This document shows positions 34,371-41,302 of a stretch of 64,000 bases of DNA, one piece after another. Source of the DNA: Desulfomicrobium sp. UBA5193 (lineage in GTDB: Bacteria > Desulfobacterota > Desulfovibrionia > Desulfovibrionales > Desulfomicrobiaceae); the NCBI GenBank assembly GCA_002412965.1, contig DHWB01000011.1:124001-188000 (forward strand), given 5' to 3'. The notes under the pieces were generated by a model. It searched no databases and was not told where the DNA came from. It saw only the letters and a program-made list of their open reading frames with translations. Each line of letters opens with the position of its first letter. Position 1 is the first letter of the stretch. The position numbers and the translations under genes are program-made.

Positions 34371-35306
34371 TTACAGCAATTCCACCGCCCACTTTTCAAG
34401 TTCGGGCACCGTGGTCACGATCTTTTCCTTCAGCAGAAAATCCGCAAAACGGGTGTAGCGCTTTTTATCGAGCGCGCCGGGACGCAGGGCGAAGCGGGGC
34501 AGGGTGTCCTTCCAGGCGCGGCGGTTCAGTTCGTCATCGAGGCTGGCACGGTCGCCGGAGACGAAGAGCTTCCAGCTCTCGTCAGGATGGTTGATCAGGT
34601 ACTGCACCCCTTCTTCCAGGGCATCGACGAATGCGCGCAGCTTGGGGTCCGCGACATTCTTGCTGGCCGCAACGAGAATCAACTCATCATAGGCGGGCAC
34701 GCCGTATTCTTCCACGAAAAAGGCGCGGCCGGGCCGTCCTTCAATCGCCATCTGGTTCAGTTCGAAGTTGCGGAACGCGCCGATGACGGCGTCGGTCTGG
34801 CCCGTGAAAAGGGATGGAGACAGGGAAAAATTGACATTGACCAGCTTCACGTCGTCCAGGGTCAGTCCTTCTTTTTCAAGCATCACTTTAAGAAGCGCGG
34901 TCTCGAAGCCGCCCACGGAATAGCCGATGGTCTTGCCCTTCAGGTCCGCGATGGACTTGATGGGGCCGTCCTCCAGTACCACCAGGGAATTGAGCGGCGT
35001 GGCCACAAGGGTGGCGATACGGATCAGCGGCAGGCCTTCGCTTACCTGCATCTGGTGCTGATGCTGGTAGGACACTGCGATGTCGGCCTGCCCGGCGGCC
35101 ACGAGCTTGGGCGGGTCGTTGGGGTTGGAAGGGGCGATGAGCTTTACGTCCAGGCCGTGGTTTTTGAAGAAGCCTTTTTCCAGGGCCACAAAGAGAGGAG
35201 CATGGTCGGGGTTGACGAACCAGTCCAGGAGGACGGTCAGTTTTTGGGCCTGGGCCGAGGTGGCGCAGAAGAGGAGGGTGACCAGGAGCAGGGTGATTTT
35301 TTTCAT
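34371..35306 (-). CDS. thiY: ThiY-like pyrimidine-precursor ABC substrate-binding protein
   Basis: A 311-aa periplasmic protein from ATG 35306 with a signal peptide (KKITLLLVTLLFCATSAQA). LDWFVNPDHAPLFVALEKGF, VSYQHQHQMQVSEGLPLIR and GYSVGGFETALLK are typical of the ThiY/NMT1 family, which binds hydroxymethylpyrimidine or formylaminopyrimidine precursors of thiamine. It lies 294 bases after the permease gene of the same operon, the gap being occupied by a repeat element. With the permease and ATPase it should salvage the pyrimidine part for ThiD and ThiE. It is convergent with the permease gene at 32886. Confidence 0.9.
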   Translation of the reverse strand: MKKITLLLVTLLFCATSAQAQKLTVLLDWFVNPDHAPLFVALEKGFFKNHGLDVKLIAPSNPNDPPKLVAAGQADIAVSYQHQHQMQVSEGLPLIRIATLVATPLNSLVVLEDGPIKSIADLKGKTIGYSVGGFETALLKVMLEKEGLTLDDVKLVNVNFSLSPSLFTGQTDAVIGAFRNFELNQMAIEGRPGRAFFVEEYGVPAYDELILVAASKNVADPKLRAFVDALEEGVQYLINHPDESWKLFVSGDRASLDDELNRRAWKDTLPRFALRPGALDKKRYTRFADFLLKEKIVTTVPELEKWAVELL

Positions 35307-35422
35307 GTGGGCTATCCTTGGGTTGGGCGCGGGGCGCCATGTTTTTTGAAGTATGGGAAAAGGTTTGAGAAAGGTTTGAGGCAGTGCGGCCGCGTCCCGG
35401 CTCGATCCGGGCCGGGGCCGCC

Positions 35423-35535
35423 AAAACTCCTTCACCGGCCTCGTACTGTTTTCCCGTCGCTGCTGCCGAAGATACAGGTGCGCTTCGGGCGGGAGGCGAC
35501 GGGAAAACAAACGATGCCTGGCTCAGTCAGACAGT
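35423..35535. repeat. Dispersed palindromic element, copy A
   Basis: Left arm AAACTCCTTCACCGGCCTCG at 35424 and right arm ACAAACGATGCCTGGCTCAG from 35507 are shared exactly with copy B at 47921. Between the arms is a perfect 13-bp stem (TGTTTTCCCGTCG / CGACGGGAAAACA) with a second inner stem. The stem sequence differs from that of copy B. Copy A separates thiX from thiY in a minus-strand operon. Confidence 0.8.
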
Positions 35536-35600
35536 TGCCGACCCCGGCCCGAATCAAACCGGAACGCTCTGATCGGGGACTGAAATGTTGAAGACCGGAA

Positions 35601-36350
35601 TCATTGGATTCCCTGTTTCGGCTGCCAGAAGACGAGCCTGTCCAGCAGGTGGTCGATCAGGAAATAAATGGTCAGGGACGTGACCGCCAGGACGGTCAAG
35701 GCCGCGAACATGACATCGATCTGCATGCGGGCGTTGGCGTGGAGCATGTAGAAGCCCAGCCCCGCGCTCGATCCGACCCACTCCCCGACCACGGCCCCGA
35801 TGGGTGCCACGGCCGTGGCCACGCGCAGGCCCGAGGCGAAGGCGGGCAGGGCCGAGGGGATGATGATGGTGCGCAGCACGGCCAGAGGCTTTGCGCCCAT
35901 GATGCGAGCCAGTTCCAGCAGGTCGGGTTCGGTGCGCTGCATGCCCGAGTAAAAGGACGACGCCACCGGAAAAAAGATGATCAATACCGCCATGCCCACC
36001 TTGGAGGCCATGCCGTAGCCCAGCCACAGCACCAGGATGGGAGCCAGGGCAAAGACCGGGATGGCCTGGCTGACCACCAGCACGGGCAGCATCCAGCGCT
36101 TGAGCAGAGGCGAGAGGATCATGACCAGGGCCGCGCTTGTGCCGAGGATCGTGCCCAGGGTCAGGCCCAGCAGGATCTCGGCCAGCGTCGTGCCCAGGTG
36201 GGAGAGCAGCAGCGGGAACTTGTCGATGATGGCGTGGCCCACCGGCAGGGGGCCGGGCAGGATGTAGGGCGGGGCTCCGGTCAAAGTGACCAGGAGCTGC
36301 CACAGGAGGAGGAAGCCTGCCGTCAGGATCAGGGGGCGCAGGATGTTCAT
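35601..36350 (-). CDS. thiX: ABC transporter permease, ThiX-like
   Basis: A 249-aa permease with about six membrane segments. IMGAKPLAVLRTIIIPSALP is the EAA loop that contacts the ATPase (ELARIMGAKPLAVLR...P), and GAVVGEWVGSSAGLGFYML is typical of the nitrate/taurine/pyrimidine-type permeases. It overlaps the ATPase gene by 4 bases (ATGA), so it is strictly coupled to it. It is assigned to thiamine-precursor uptake because it sits between thiMED-ATPase and a ThiY-like binding protein under a TPP riboswitch. Confidence 0.9.
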   Translation of the reverse strand: MNILRPLILTAGFLLLWQLLVTLTGAPPYILPGPLPVGHAIIDKFPLLLSHLGTTLAEILLGLTLGTILGTSAALVMILSPLLKRWMLPVLVVSQAIPVFALAPILVLWLGYGMASKVGMAVLIIFFPVASSFYSGMQRTEPDLLELARIMGAKPLAVLRTIIIPSALPAFASGLRVATAVAPIGAVVGEWVGSSAGLGFYMLHANARMQIDVMFAALTVLAVTSLTIYFLIDHLLDRLVFWQPKQGIQ

Positions 36351-37108
36351 GCCGCCTCCCCGTTCATGAGCCGTTTGAGCAGGCTCGCATACAGGGCGGT
36401 CACTTCCGGATTGCCTGCTTCGCGTGGAGGCATACCGGCGGGCTCGATGGTTTCGAGCACCTGCACGGGCGTTCCGCCGAGTACGACGATGTTGTGGCCC
36501 AGGCGCAGCGCCTCCATGGGATCGTGGGTGACCAGCACCACGGTCGCACCTACGGTCAGGCGCGCGGCCAGGTTCTGCAGGCGCACGCGGGTCAAGGCGT
36601 CGAGGGCGGAGAATGGCTCGTCCATGAGGATGACGGGCCGCTCTTCCATGAGGGTGCGCAGGAGCGCCCCGCGCTGGCGCATGCCCCCGGACAGCGCCGT
36701 CGGCAGCTTGTCCTCGTAGCCGGTCAAGCCCGCCTCCCGGATCAGGGACAAAGCCTTTGTGCGTTTTTCGTTTGAAAGTTCGCCCCGAAGCCGCGCTCCA
36801 AGGAGGACGTTATCGAGCAGCGTGAACCAGGGCAGAAGCAGGTCGTTCTGGCTCATCCAGGCCACCTGGGCGGTGCTGTCTGTTGTGGGCTTGAAACGAA
36901 TCCTCCCCTTGAAATCAAGGTTCGGCGATCCGGTCATGAGCTTGAGCAGGGTTGACTTGCCGCATCCGCTCGGTCCCAGGATGCAGGTCGTCCTGCCGCC
37001 CGGAAGCGTCAGGGTCAGGTCCGCGAAGAGCGGCTGGCCGTCGAAGTCCAGATTGACGCCCTCAAGGACGATGTCCGGGGCGGTCTGCATGGGCGTTGAG
37101 AGATGCAC
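36347..37108 (-). CDS. thiZ: ABC transporter ATP-binding protein, ThiZ-like
   Basis: A 253-aa ATPase. GPSGCGKST is Walker A, LSGGMRQRGALLRTL the ABC signature, VILMDEP Walker B and VTHDPMEAL the switch His. The start is either GTG 37108, 2 bases after the thiD stop, or ATG 37090; neither has a strong ribosome binding site, so coupling with thiD is likely. It energises the pyrimidine-precursor transporter formed with the adjacent permease and the ThiY-like protein. Confidence 0.9.
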   Translation of the reverse strand: MHLSTPMQTAPDIVLEGVNLDFDGQPLFADLTLTLPGGRTTCILGPSGCGKSTLLKLMTGSPNLDFKGRIRFKPTTDSTAQVAWMSQNDLLLPWFTLLDNVLLGARLRGELSNEKRTKALSLIREAGLTGYEDKLPTALSGGMRQRGALLRTLMEERPVILMDEPFSALDALTRVRLQNLAARLTVGATVVLVTHDPMEALRLGHNIVVLGGTPVQVLETIEPAGMPPREAGNPEVTALYASLLKRLMNGEAA

Positions 37109-37110
37109 GG

Positions 37111-37926
37111 CTACTCGAAGAACCGGTAGAAGTGATGCACCGGTCCGTGGCCCCGGCCGATGACGTATGCGGCTCCGGCCCGGATGGCCCCGCTGATATA
37201 GTCCTTGGCGTGGCGCACGGCCATCTCCACATCCTCGCCTTTGGCCAGGTTCGAGGCGATGGCCGAGGACAGGGTGCAGCCCGTGCCGTGATTGTTGCGG
37301 GTCGGGATGCGCACGCCCAGTAGGGTCACGATGCGGCCCTCGGGGCCGAGCCAGAGGCAGTCATCGCTGTCGCCCGATTCCAGATGGCCGCCCTTGATCA
37401 GCACATTCCCGCAGCCCATGGCTGCAAGTTGCGTCAGCGCCTCCATGGCCGCTTCCTGGGTGGCGATCTCACGGCCCAGCAGCACCGAGGCTTCGGGCAG
37501 GTTCGGCGTGATGAGCGTCGCCAGGGGGATGAGCTCGCTTTTCAAGGCTGCGATGGCCTCGTCCTGCAAAAGTTTGTCCCCGCTCTGCGCCACCATGACC
37601 GGATCGAGGACAATGGTCTTGACCCCATGCCGGATCAGGCCCTGCGCCACTGTGCGGATCAGTTCAGGGGAAAAGAGCATGCCGATTTTGACCGCGTCGG
37701 CCCCGATATCGGCGAGCACCGCGTCCATCTGCGCGGCCACGAAGTCCACGGGCACGGCATGGATGCCAGTCACGCCGAGAGTGTTCTGGGCGGTCAGGGC
37801 GGTGATGACGCTCGCCCCGTAGCAGCCGTGGGCCGCGATGGTCTTGAGGTCGGCCTGGATTCCGGCGCCGCCGCCGCTGTCGGACCCGGCGATGGTCAAT
37901 ACCCGGTGATATGTGCGCTGGTTCAT
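37111..37926 (-). CDS. thiD: Hydroxymethylpyrimidine/phosphomethylpyrimidine kinase
   Basis: A 271-aa ribokinase-fold enzyme that phosphorylates HMP and then HMP-P to HMP-PP. TIAGSDSGGGAGIQADLKT is the substrate-binding N-terminus, VLDPVMVAQSGDKLL the central motif, and RNNHGTGCTLSSAIA the anion hole with the catalytic Asp replaced by the family-typical GTGC context. ATG 37926 overlaps the thiE stop. It belongs to the thiM-thiE-thiD-transporter operon led by a TPP riboswitch. Confidence 0.95.
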   Translation of the reverse strand: MNQRTYHRVLTIAGSDSGGGAGIQADLKTIAAHGCYGASVITALTAQNTLGVTGIHAVPVDFVAAQMDAVLADIGADAVKIGMLFSPELIRTVAQGLIRHGVKTIVLDPVMVAQSGDKLLQDEAIAALKSELIPLATLITPNLPEASVLLGREIATQEAAMEALTQLAAMGCGNVLIKGGHLESGDSDDCLWLGPEGRIVTLLGVRIPTRNNHGTGCTLSSAIASNLAKGEDVEMAVRHAKDYISGAIRAGAAYVIGRGHGPVHHFYRFFE

Positions 37927-38558
37927 GGATGTTCCTTGGCTTGGCGAATGATGGTTTTGAGTTCTGCGGCTGCTTTCCTGGGGTCCGCGGCCGAGACGAT
38001 GGCCGAGACCACGGCGACCCCGTCGCATCCGGCGCGGATGACATCAGCGGCGTTGTCGGTGCCGATGCCGCCGATGCCGACCAGGGGCAGGGACACTGCT
38101 GCGCGGATGCGGGCAACGCCGTCAAGGCCTAGCGCCGGGGCCGTGTCGGTCTTGGTCGGGGTGGAGAAGACGGGGCTGATCCCGACATAATCCGCGCCTT
38201 CGGCCTGTGCGCGCACGGCGTCGTCCACGCATTCGGCCGAGATGCCGATGAGCATGTCCTTTCCGACCACTCGGCGGGCGTCGGCGATGAGCATGTCGGT
38301 CTGGCCCAGATGCACGCCGTCTGCACCAACGGCCAGGGCCACGTCGAGGCGGTCGTTGATGATCAGCGGGATGCCGGTTCCGGCCAGCAGCTCCCGTACG
38401 GCCCGCGCCTCGGTCACGAACTGCCGCGTCGAGCACTCTTTTTCGCGCAGCTGCAAGCAGGTCACGCCCCCGGCCACTGCGGCGCGGACGATGTCCACGG
38501 TGGAGCGGCCCAGGGACAGGCCTCGGTCCGTGACCAGATACAGGGACAGATCAGGCAT
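37923..38558 (-). CDS. thiE: Thiamine phosphate synthase
   Basis: A 211-aa TIM barrel that joins HMP-PP and thiazole phosphate to thiamine phosphate. SLYLVTDRGL, CLQLREKE, LIINDRLDVALAVGADGVHLGQ, YVGISPVFSTPTKTD and GIGGIGTDNA are conserved ThiE motifs. It overlaps both thiM (8 bases) and thiD (4 bases). The length is normal for the family. Confidence 0.95.
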   Translation of the reverse strand: MPDLSLYLVTDRGLSLGRSTVDIVRAAVAGGVTCLQLREKECSTRQFVTEARAVRELLAGTGIPLIINDRLDVALAVGADGVHLGQTDMLIADARRVVGKDMLIGISAECVDDAVRAQAEGADYVGISPVFSTPTKTDTAPALGLDGVARIRAAVSLPLVGIGGIGTDNAADVIRAGCDGVAVVSAIVSAADPRKAAAELKTIIRQAKEHP

Positions 38559-39366
38559 GATGTTCCTCGCGGATGCGGCAGCCTTGGGCCAGGTCTTCGG
38601 GGCAGAGATTGTAGAGGGCGTCCAGAAGGTGGATCTGGAAGGTGCCGGGGCCGTCGGCTTTGGCTCCGGCCCGCTCTCCGGCCAGCCCGAAGAAGGCCAG
38701 GGCCGTGGCGGCGGCGGAGACGGGATCGGGGTCCACGGCGTGGAAGGCCCCGACCAGTGCCGTGGCCGAGCAGCCCGTGCCCGTGACGGAGGGCATGAGC
38801 CTGTGCCCGCCTTCGATGATCAGGGTGCGATGGCCGTCGGTGACAATATCCGTGGGGCCGGTGATGGCCAGGACCGTGCCCAGTTCCCGGGCCAGGAGTC
38901 CTGCGGCGTGTCCTGCGTCCTCGATGGAGTCCGTGGAATCCACGCCCTTGGTCGCAGAGCCCTGGCCGGCCAGGGACAGGATCTCCGAGGCGTTGCCGCG
39001 CACCACGCTGACCTTTGTCTGGGCCAGGATGGATTTCGCGGTTTCGGTGCGAAGCCGGGTCGCCCCGGAGCCGACAGGGTCAAGGATGATGGGTTTGCCC
39101 AGGGCCGTGGCCCTGCGTCCGGCCTTGAGCATGGCCGCGACCCAGATGTCGGTCAGAGTGCCGATGTTGAGCACCAGTGACCCGGCGTAGGCCACCATCT
39201 CTTCGACTTCGTTCTCGGCGTGGGCCATGACCGGGGACGCGCCGCAGGCCAGGAGCGCGTTGGCGGTATAGTTCATGACCACGAAATTGGTGATGTTGTG
39301 GATCAGGGGTTTGGAACGCCTGATGGAACGCAGATTTTCGGCTGCTTTTTGGGACAGATCGGACAT
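38551..39366 (-). CDS. thiM: Hydroxyethylthiazole kinase
   Basis: A 271-aa kinase that phosphorylates the thiazole alcohol for thiamine salvage. LIHNITNFVVMNYTANALLA, GASPVMAHAENEVEEM, ILDPVGSGATRLRT and VTGTGCSATALVGAF are the family motifs. ATG 39366 follows GTGAGGTG. It is the first gene of the thi operon, and its leader carries a TPP riboswitch about 75 bases upstream. The operon contains salvage genes only; de novo thiazole synthesis genes are not in the window. Confidence 0.95.
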   Translation of the reverse strand: MSDLSQKAAENLRSIRRSKPLIHNITNFVVMNYTANALLACGASPVMAHAENEVEEMVAYAGSLVLNIGTLTDIWVAAMLKAGRRATALGKPIILDPVGSGATRLRTETAKSILAQTKVSVVRGNASEILSLAGQGSATKGVDSTDSIEDAGHAAGLLARELGTVLAITGPTDIVTDGHRTLIIEGGHRLMPSVTGTGCSATALVGAFHAVDPDPVSAAATALAFFGLAGERAGAKADGPGTFQIHLLDALYNLCPEDLAQGCRIREEHHA

Positions 39367-39441
39367 GGGGCACCTCACACGAAGAGTTGTGGAGGCAGCG
39401 GAGGCGAGGAATGGTGGTTTGCCGGTGATTGCGGCCAGTCT

Positions 39442-39516
39442 TGCAATTCCCTTCGCTGGCATGATCCAGATCAGGTTCAACGGGTATTATCTCAGGCTCC
39501 TCGCCACCCCTGCAAA
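39442..39516 (-). promoter_or_regulatory. TPP riboswitch (THI element)
   Basis: On the minus strand the core motifs are in the right order: AGGGGTGGC, CCTGAGATAATACCC, GAACCTGATCTGGATCATGC and CAGCGAAGGGAA. This is the conserved thiamine pyrophosphate aptamer. Between it and thiM there is no strong terminator; CCTCGCCTCC in the leader could pair with GTGAGG near the start, so translational control by hiding the ribosome binding site is possible. Confidence 0.93.
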
Positions 39517-39526
39517 AACTCGTATC

Positions 39527-39555
39527 TGGCTAGGACAAGCGGGGGGAGGTGTCAA
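39527..39555 (-). promoter_or_regulatory. Candidate promoter of the thi operon
   Basis: On the minus strand a perfect TTGACA is followed after 17 bases by a weak -10 (TAGCCA). The predicted start is a few bases before the TPP aptamer, which fits well. Confidence 0.45.
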
Positions 39556-39575
39556 GGCGGGACGTACGCCGGCAA

Positions 39576-40358
39576 TCACATGCCGACCGAGCAGTTCCGT
39601 CCCGCGTCCTTGGCCTTGTAGAGAGCTTCGTCGGCGCGCAGCAGGGTCTTGTCGATGTTCTCTCCGGGGCGGTGCTGCGTATAGCCGATGCTGATCGTCG
39701 GCGCGGGAATTTCTTCGCTGATCCGGGGCGCAGTGGCCACGGCGAGGCGCAGGCGCTCCGCCACGAGCGGAGCATTTGCGCTTTCGCAGGCCGGGAAAAG
39801 GAGCAGGAATTCCTCGCCGCCCCAGCGTGCGCACATGTCGTATTCCCGCAGCGAGAGTTCCAACGCACGGGCCACGGCCTGCAGGACCCTGTCCCCGGCG
39901 GCATGCCCAAAGTTGTCGTTCACGGCCTTGAAATCATCAATGTCCGCGATCATGACCGTGAAGCCGGCTTCGGGCTTTCGTGCGGCATGGGCCGCGGCCT
40001 CTTCGAGACGAATGGTCATGTAGCGGCGGTTGGGCAGGTTGGTCAGGGAATCATAGTTGGAGGCGTGCTCCAGGCGTTCCTTGAGCTGATGCAGCATGGT
40101 CTGGTACTGGTCGCTGATGCGTACGATCTTTTCCAGCTGACGCACCTTGCGCTCATACTTGGCCAGATAGTCCCGGGTGCGGTCGCGCTCGACGGCCTGA
40201 AAGCGGTCCGCAATGTGGGTCAGCCGGTCCAGCAGGCGCTGCTGATCGCTGCAGCGCTGGGAAAGTTCCCGCACAACGTCCTGCCATCCGTCCGGAGGAG
40301 TGTCCGCGGAGAGGAGGGCTTCGATCCTCTTTTCCAGGCTGTCGTCGAGTGGGCACAT
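39576..40358 (-). CDS. siaD: Diguanylate cyclase, SiaD-like
   Basis: A 260-aa cytoplasmic protein. The N-terminal 95 residues are helical/coiled coil, and a GGDEF domain follows (about 98-258). RWGGEEFLLLF holds the active-site GGEEF at 180-184, and R171-E-Y-D174, exactly five residues before it, is a complete product-inhibition I-site. It makes cyclic di-GMP from two GTP. It is the last gene of a four-gene unit whose order and products match siaABCD of Pseudomonas, where SiaC binds and activates SiaD in a phosphorylation-dependent way. It starts 2 bases after siaC. Confidence 0.92.
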   Translation of the reverse strand: MCPLDDSLEKRIEALLSADTPPDGWQDVVRELSQRCSDQQRLLDRLTHIADRFQAVERDRTRDYLAKYERKVRQLEKIVRISDQYQTMLHQLKERLEHASNYDSLTNLPNRRYMTIRLEEAAAHAARKPEAGFTVMIADIDDFKAVNDNFGHAAGDRVLQAVARALELSLREYDMCARWGGEEFLLLFPACESANAPLVAERLRLAVATAPRISEEIPAPTISIGYTQHRPGENIDKTLLRADEALYKAKDAGRNCSVGM

Positions 40359-40360
40359 GG

Positions 40361-40738
40361 TCAGGCCTTCGGGGCGATGGTGAAGGGAAAGGTGCAGTCT
40401 TCCTTGAATTCTTCGGCCAGTTCTCCGACCCGCTCGTTTTCAGGGTCATAGTTCCAGAGCACGCTGACGACGCGTCCTTCCTGATGCGCTTCTTCCAGGC
40501 GGTCGAAAATGTCCATCATGGCCCGGATACTGCTGGTATTGAGATAAATCAGCTCCAGCTCGAAGACCAGGGGACGCGTGCTCTCCTTCAGGAAGGTGTC
40601 GATCCAGTCGATGATGGGCTGGAAAAACTCGAAGGGATTTTCCGGGTAGGAGTCTCCGGCCATGAAGACGCGGCCTTCTTTGTGGTCCATGCGCACCGTT
40701 GGGGTGCTGGGTGTTTGAGCGAGTTCAAGATCGTTCAT
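40361..40738 (-). CDS. siaC: SiaC-like regulatory phosphoprotein (DUF1987)
   Basis: A 125-aa protein of the SiaC/DUF1987 family with a STAS-like fold. ENPFEFFQPIIDWIDTFL, LVFELELIYLNTSSIRAMMD and VLWNYDPENERVGELAEEF are the conserved blocks. Thr68 in LNTSS corresponds in position to the Thr phosphorylated by SiaB and dephosphorylated by SiaA in Pseudomonas. In that system unphosphorylated SiaC activates the diguanylate cyclase SiaD; the same switch is inferred here. It lies between siaB and siaD. Confidence 0.9.
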   Translation of the reverse strand: MNDLELAQTPSTPTVRMDHKEGRVFMAGDSYPENPFEFFQPIIDWIDTFLKESTRPLVFELELIYLNTSSIRAMMDIFDRLEEAHQEGRVVSVLWNYDPENERVGELAEEFKEDCTFPFTIAPKA

Positions 40739-40765
40739 GCTGTTCTCGTTACGTATTTCGAAAAG

Positions 40766-41302
40766 TTAAAGTGCGACGCGCAGGCTCAGAAAACTGCGCT
40801 GCCCATCCATTTCCCGCACGGTGGCGACCAGGGGGCGGGACGCTTTGCGGGCCATGTCGATGAGCCCCAGACCGGCGCTGCCGTTCAGGATCTCTCGCGG
40901 CTGACGCAGCTGGGCCTTGAAGAACGCCTTGAGCTCGTTCCGATCCATGGCCGCCAGCTCGTCCACGCGCTTGAGCAGTTCCCGGCCGTCGTCCGGCGTT
41001 ACGACATTGCCCGCGCTGACGACATAGTGTCCGTCTTCGCGGGAGACGACGATGGCCGCGCTGGCCGCGCCAGCAAGCTCCGGATGCTGATCGGCGTAGC
41101 GGCGGATGTTCTGGGTCATTTCTATGTACACGGCGAAAATGTCGGCCACGGCGCTGGGCTGCTCCTGCTGGTGATTGAGATAGTCGCGCAGGGCCCGGCC
41201 GATCTCCTCGATCAGGGCGGCGTTGATGGGGCCGTTGAAGCAGACCATGATCTGTTGCTGGTCGAAGATTTCCCGCAGGTCGAAAAGGTCGGGGGTGGTC
41301 AT
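40766..41302 (-). CDS. siaB: SiaB-like kinase (DUF6272)
   Basis: A 178-aa protein resembling the small GHKL-type kinases of the SiaB family. VYIEMTQNIRRYADQHPE resembles the N box, with Asn involved in magnesium-ATP binding. VSAGNVVTPDDGREL and GSAGLGLIDMARKASRPL resemble the G1 and G2 boxes. SiaB phosphorylates SiaC. The start overlaps the siaA stop by 4 bases. It acts in the cytoplasm opposite the SiaA phosphatase. Confidence 0.88.
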   Translation of the reverse strand: MTTPDLFDLREIFDQQQIMVCFNGPINAALIEEIGRALRDYLNHQQEQPSAVADIFAVYIEMTQNIRRYADQHPELAGAASAAIVVSREDGHYVVSAGNVVTPDDGRELLKRVDELAAMDRNELKAFFKAQLRQPREILNGSAGLGLIDMARKASRPLVATVREMDGQRSFLSLRVAL

